A DNA stretch of 64,000 nt. Source: G963674505 sp964575975 (GTDB lineage Bacteria; Desulfobacterota; Desulfobacteria; Desulfobacterales; SKZT01). The position numbers and the translations under genes were made by a program. The DNA lies in contig CAZNTU010000001.1 in NCBI GenBank assembly GCA_964575975.1, positions 79,186 to 143,185 on the forward strand, written 5' to 3'. The number at the start of each line of letters is the position of its first letter. Positions within the stretch are counted from its first letter, which is position 1. Below, in pieces: positions 62,910 through 64,000 of the stretch. The notes beneath the pieces were generated by a model. It saw only the letters and a list, made by a program, of their open reading frames with translations, made no database searches and was not told the DNA's origin.

Positions 62910-63126
62910 GGTTTGGCGGATAGACGTCGATGCGGCCGTCGGCGGCGAAATCCGGAAGCGAAGGCCGACCGTCATCGTCAGCAACGACGACGCCAATCGA
63001 TATTTGAGCAGAGTACAGGTCGTACCCCTTACAAGCAATGTCGGCAAGTTTTATCCGAGCGAGGCCTATGTGACGTTCCGCAGGAAAAAACCCAAGGCCA
63101 TGGCGGACCAAATTACCACGTCCTAA
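62896..63126 (+). pseudogene. C-terminally truncated MazF-like toxin
   Basis: MKRGEVWRIDVDAAVGGEIR, KRRPTVIVSNDDANRYL and RVQVVPLTSNVGKFYPSEAY are the MazF core. The frame ends at 76 residues with MADQITTS, where normal MazF (about 110) continues with its last helix and strand. It overlaps the broken antitoxin by 14 bases. Probably inactive. Confidence 0.7.
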
Positions 63127-63129
63127 TCG

Positions 63130-63164
63130 GAGGGCTTCGGATTTTTCAAGCACCGAAAGCCCTC
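63130..63164. repeat. hairpin after the MazF remnant
   Basis: GAGGGCTTCGG pairs with CCGAAAGCCCTC (one bulged A). A second perfect stem CCAGACCA-GGA-TGGTCTGG lies at 63235-63253. They sit between the MazF remnant and the end of the helicase gene and may act as transcription or RNA-processing barriers. Confidence 0.45.
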
Positions 63165-63294
63165 GAAGGTAACCAGAGCTTCCGATTCCGGCCTGACGCC
63201 GCACAGGTTGCACATTATTGCGAAACTTGTCCCGCCAGACCAGGATGGTCTGGTTACCATCGAGAGGCCGCTATTGCCAGGCAAGCTCGAAACG

Positions 63295-64000
63295 TCACGC
63301 AAACGCTCCGCCTCGATGCTTTCTCCTCGCCTTGTCCTCCTTTTCGACGAACTTGGCATGGACTTTCCTGCCGTCGAGCGTCGCGCCTTTCAAGGATTGA
63401 AGCACTTTTTTCGCTACGCTTCTCTCGACGTCGAAGAACGAAAATTCCCGCTTCAGATCGATCCGGCCAAGCTTGCTGGAGGGGATTCCCGACTTTTCGC
63501 AGACCAACCGGACGATGGCGCCTTCCTTGAGCTTGTCCATGCGTCCCACATTGATGAAGAATCGCCGGGTATTGCCTTCGAGACGGTTCTCGGTCTTTTC
63601 CGTCCTAGTCTTTTCCTTCTTCGCCTTTCGCTTCTTGACCTCGACGTTGATGTCCTCGGCGTCCCGGTAGTAATCCAGAAAACGGTTGAATTCGGCGGAC
63701 ACGAGCCTGCGGATCAGTTCCTCCTTGCTCAGGCCGGAAAGGGTGGCGATCACGGGGGACAGGTACTGGTCTATTTCCGTTTCGTTGACATCCACCGAAA
63801 TCAGTTTCTCCACCATGGCGTACAGCTGCTTTTCGCACACTGCGCGGCCGCTGGGGATTTTCTTGAAATCGAACCGAATACCGCTTTGCCTCTCCAGCAT
63901 GTCGATCCGCCGGACCTCCCGCGTGTTCGCCAGTACGATGGACACCCCGGACTTGCCCGCCCTCGCGGTTCGTCCGCATCGATGAGTGTACCGTTCGGTT
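63295..64000 (-). CDS. DEAD-box RNA helicase, DeaD/DbpA-like (5' end outside window)
   Basis: The last ~234 residues of an RNA helicase. It begins inside motif VI (TERYTHRCGRTARAGKSG), so the ATPase domain lies outside the window. After a dimerisation-like region, a basic linker (KKRKAKKEKTRTEKTENR) leads to a DbpA RNA-binding domain (FFINVGRMDKLKEGAIVRLV and GIPSSKLGRIDLKREFSFFD). DeaD-type helicases with this domain act in ribosome assembly and cold adaptation. Confidence 0.88.
   Translation of the reverse strand, partial: TERYTHRCGRTARAGKSGVSIVLANTREVRRIDMLERQSGIRFDFKKIPSGRAVCEKQLYAMVEKLISVDVNETEIDQYLSPVIATLSGLSKEELIRRLVSAEFNRFLDYYRDAEDINVEVKKRKAKKEKTRTEKTENRLEGNTRRFFINVGRMDKLKEGAIVRLVCEKSGIPSSKLGRIDLKREFSFFDVERSVAKKVLQSLKGATLDGRKVHAKFVEKEDKARRKHRGGAFA

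Overview
The window reads as an assembled (probably metagenomic) contig of a Gram-negative, largely anaerobic bacterium. It has one run of 100 Ns at 53619-53718. Gene orders rimP-nusA-infB-DUF503-rbfA-nrnA and rplU-rpmA-obgE-proB-nadD-rsfS, together with DUF721, DUF1015, YkgJ, FmdB, an octaheme cytochrome of the hydroxylamine oxidoreductase family and a selenocysteine formate dehydrogenase, fit deltaproteobacterial (Desulfobacterota-like) lineages best. This placement is inference from content; no rRNA is present.

Layout. 1-6724 (reverse): translation and transcription operon rimP, nusA, infB, DUF503, rbfA and a DHH phosphoesterase cut by the window edge, with a tRNA-Gly and its terminator just upstream. 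7031-8483 (reverse): thioesterase and metallo-beta-lactamase-fold hydrolase. 8749-11844 (reverse): a complete polar amino acid ABC importer (ATPase, binding protein, two permeases). 12055-17943 (forward): class II photolyase, DUF4126 membrane protein behind a possible RNA hairpin, O-methyltransferase, secreted octaheme cytochrome c, HD phosphohydrolase and a lone LolD-type ATPase. 17944-18749: insertion-sequence remnant, small putative lipoprotein and a structured GC-rich spacer. 18750-25352: Fe-S DinG/XPD-like helicase with a nuclease-like N-terminus, Cys-rich mini-protein, groES-groEL, FmdB-type zinc ribbon, HELIH protein and a 32-residue bS22-like ribosomal protein. 25470-30338: hflKC, DUF721, methyltransferase, DUF1015. 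30449-34314: two tRNA-Ser genes and dnaX-ebfC-recR-ykgJ. 34319-41385: winged-helix-like protein, racemase-like protein lacking a catalytic cysteine, U32/RlhA-like protein, DNPH1-like hydrolase, LTA-synthase-like sulfatase and a glycosidase-like protein. 41659-44285: an unusual two-gene ABC importer, a permuted binding domain fused to a permease followed by an ATPase with an RsbW-like C-terminal domain. 44366-49409 (reverse): three-gene phosphorelay. 49747-54068 (forward): ribosomal protein and Obg operon, interrupted by the N gap.

54210-63126 is an accessory island. It holds a decayed AAA ATPase, a BRCT-less NAD-dependent ligase with a signal-like N-terminus, VapBC, two near-identical copies of a RelE/RHH toxin-antitoxin pair made by a 1.09-kb tandem duplication that also copied the 3' end of fdhA, the full selenoprotein fdhA (UGA at 61101-61103 with a SECIS-like hairpin), a small MITE whose ends match the IS remnant at 18 kb, and a decayed MazEF pair. 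The window ends inside a DbpA/DeaD-type RNA helicase.

Most promising unusual items: the ABC importer with a GHKL-like domain on its ATPase, the MurI-like protein without its second catalytic cysteine, the fdhA/toxin-antitoxin duplication, the MITE/IS pair, and the bS22 gene with its operator-like inverted repeat.
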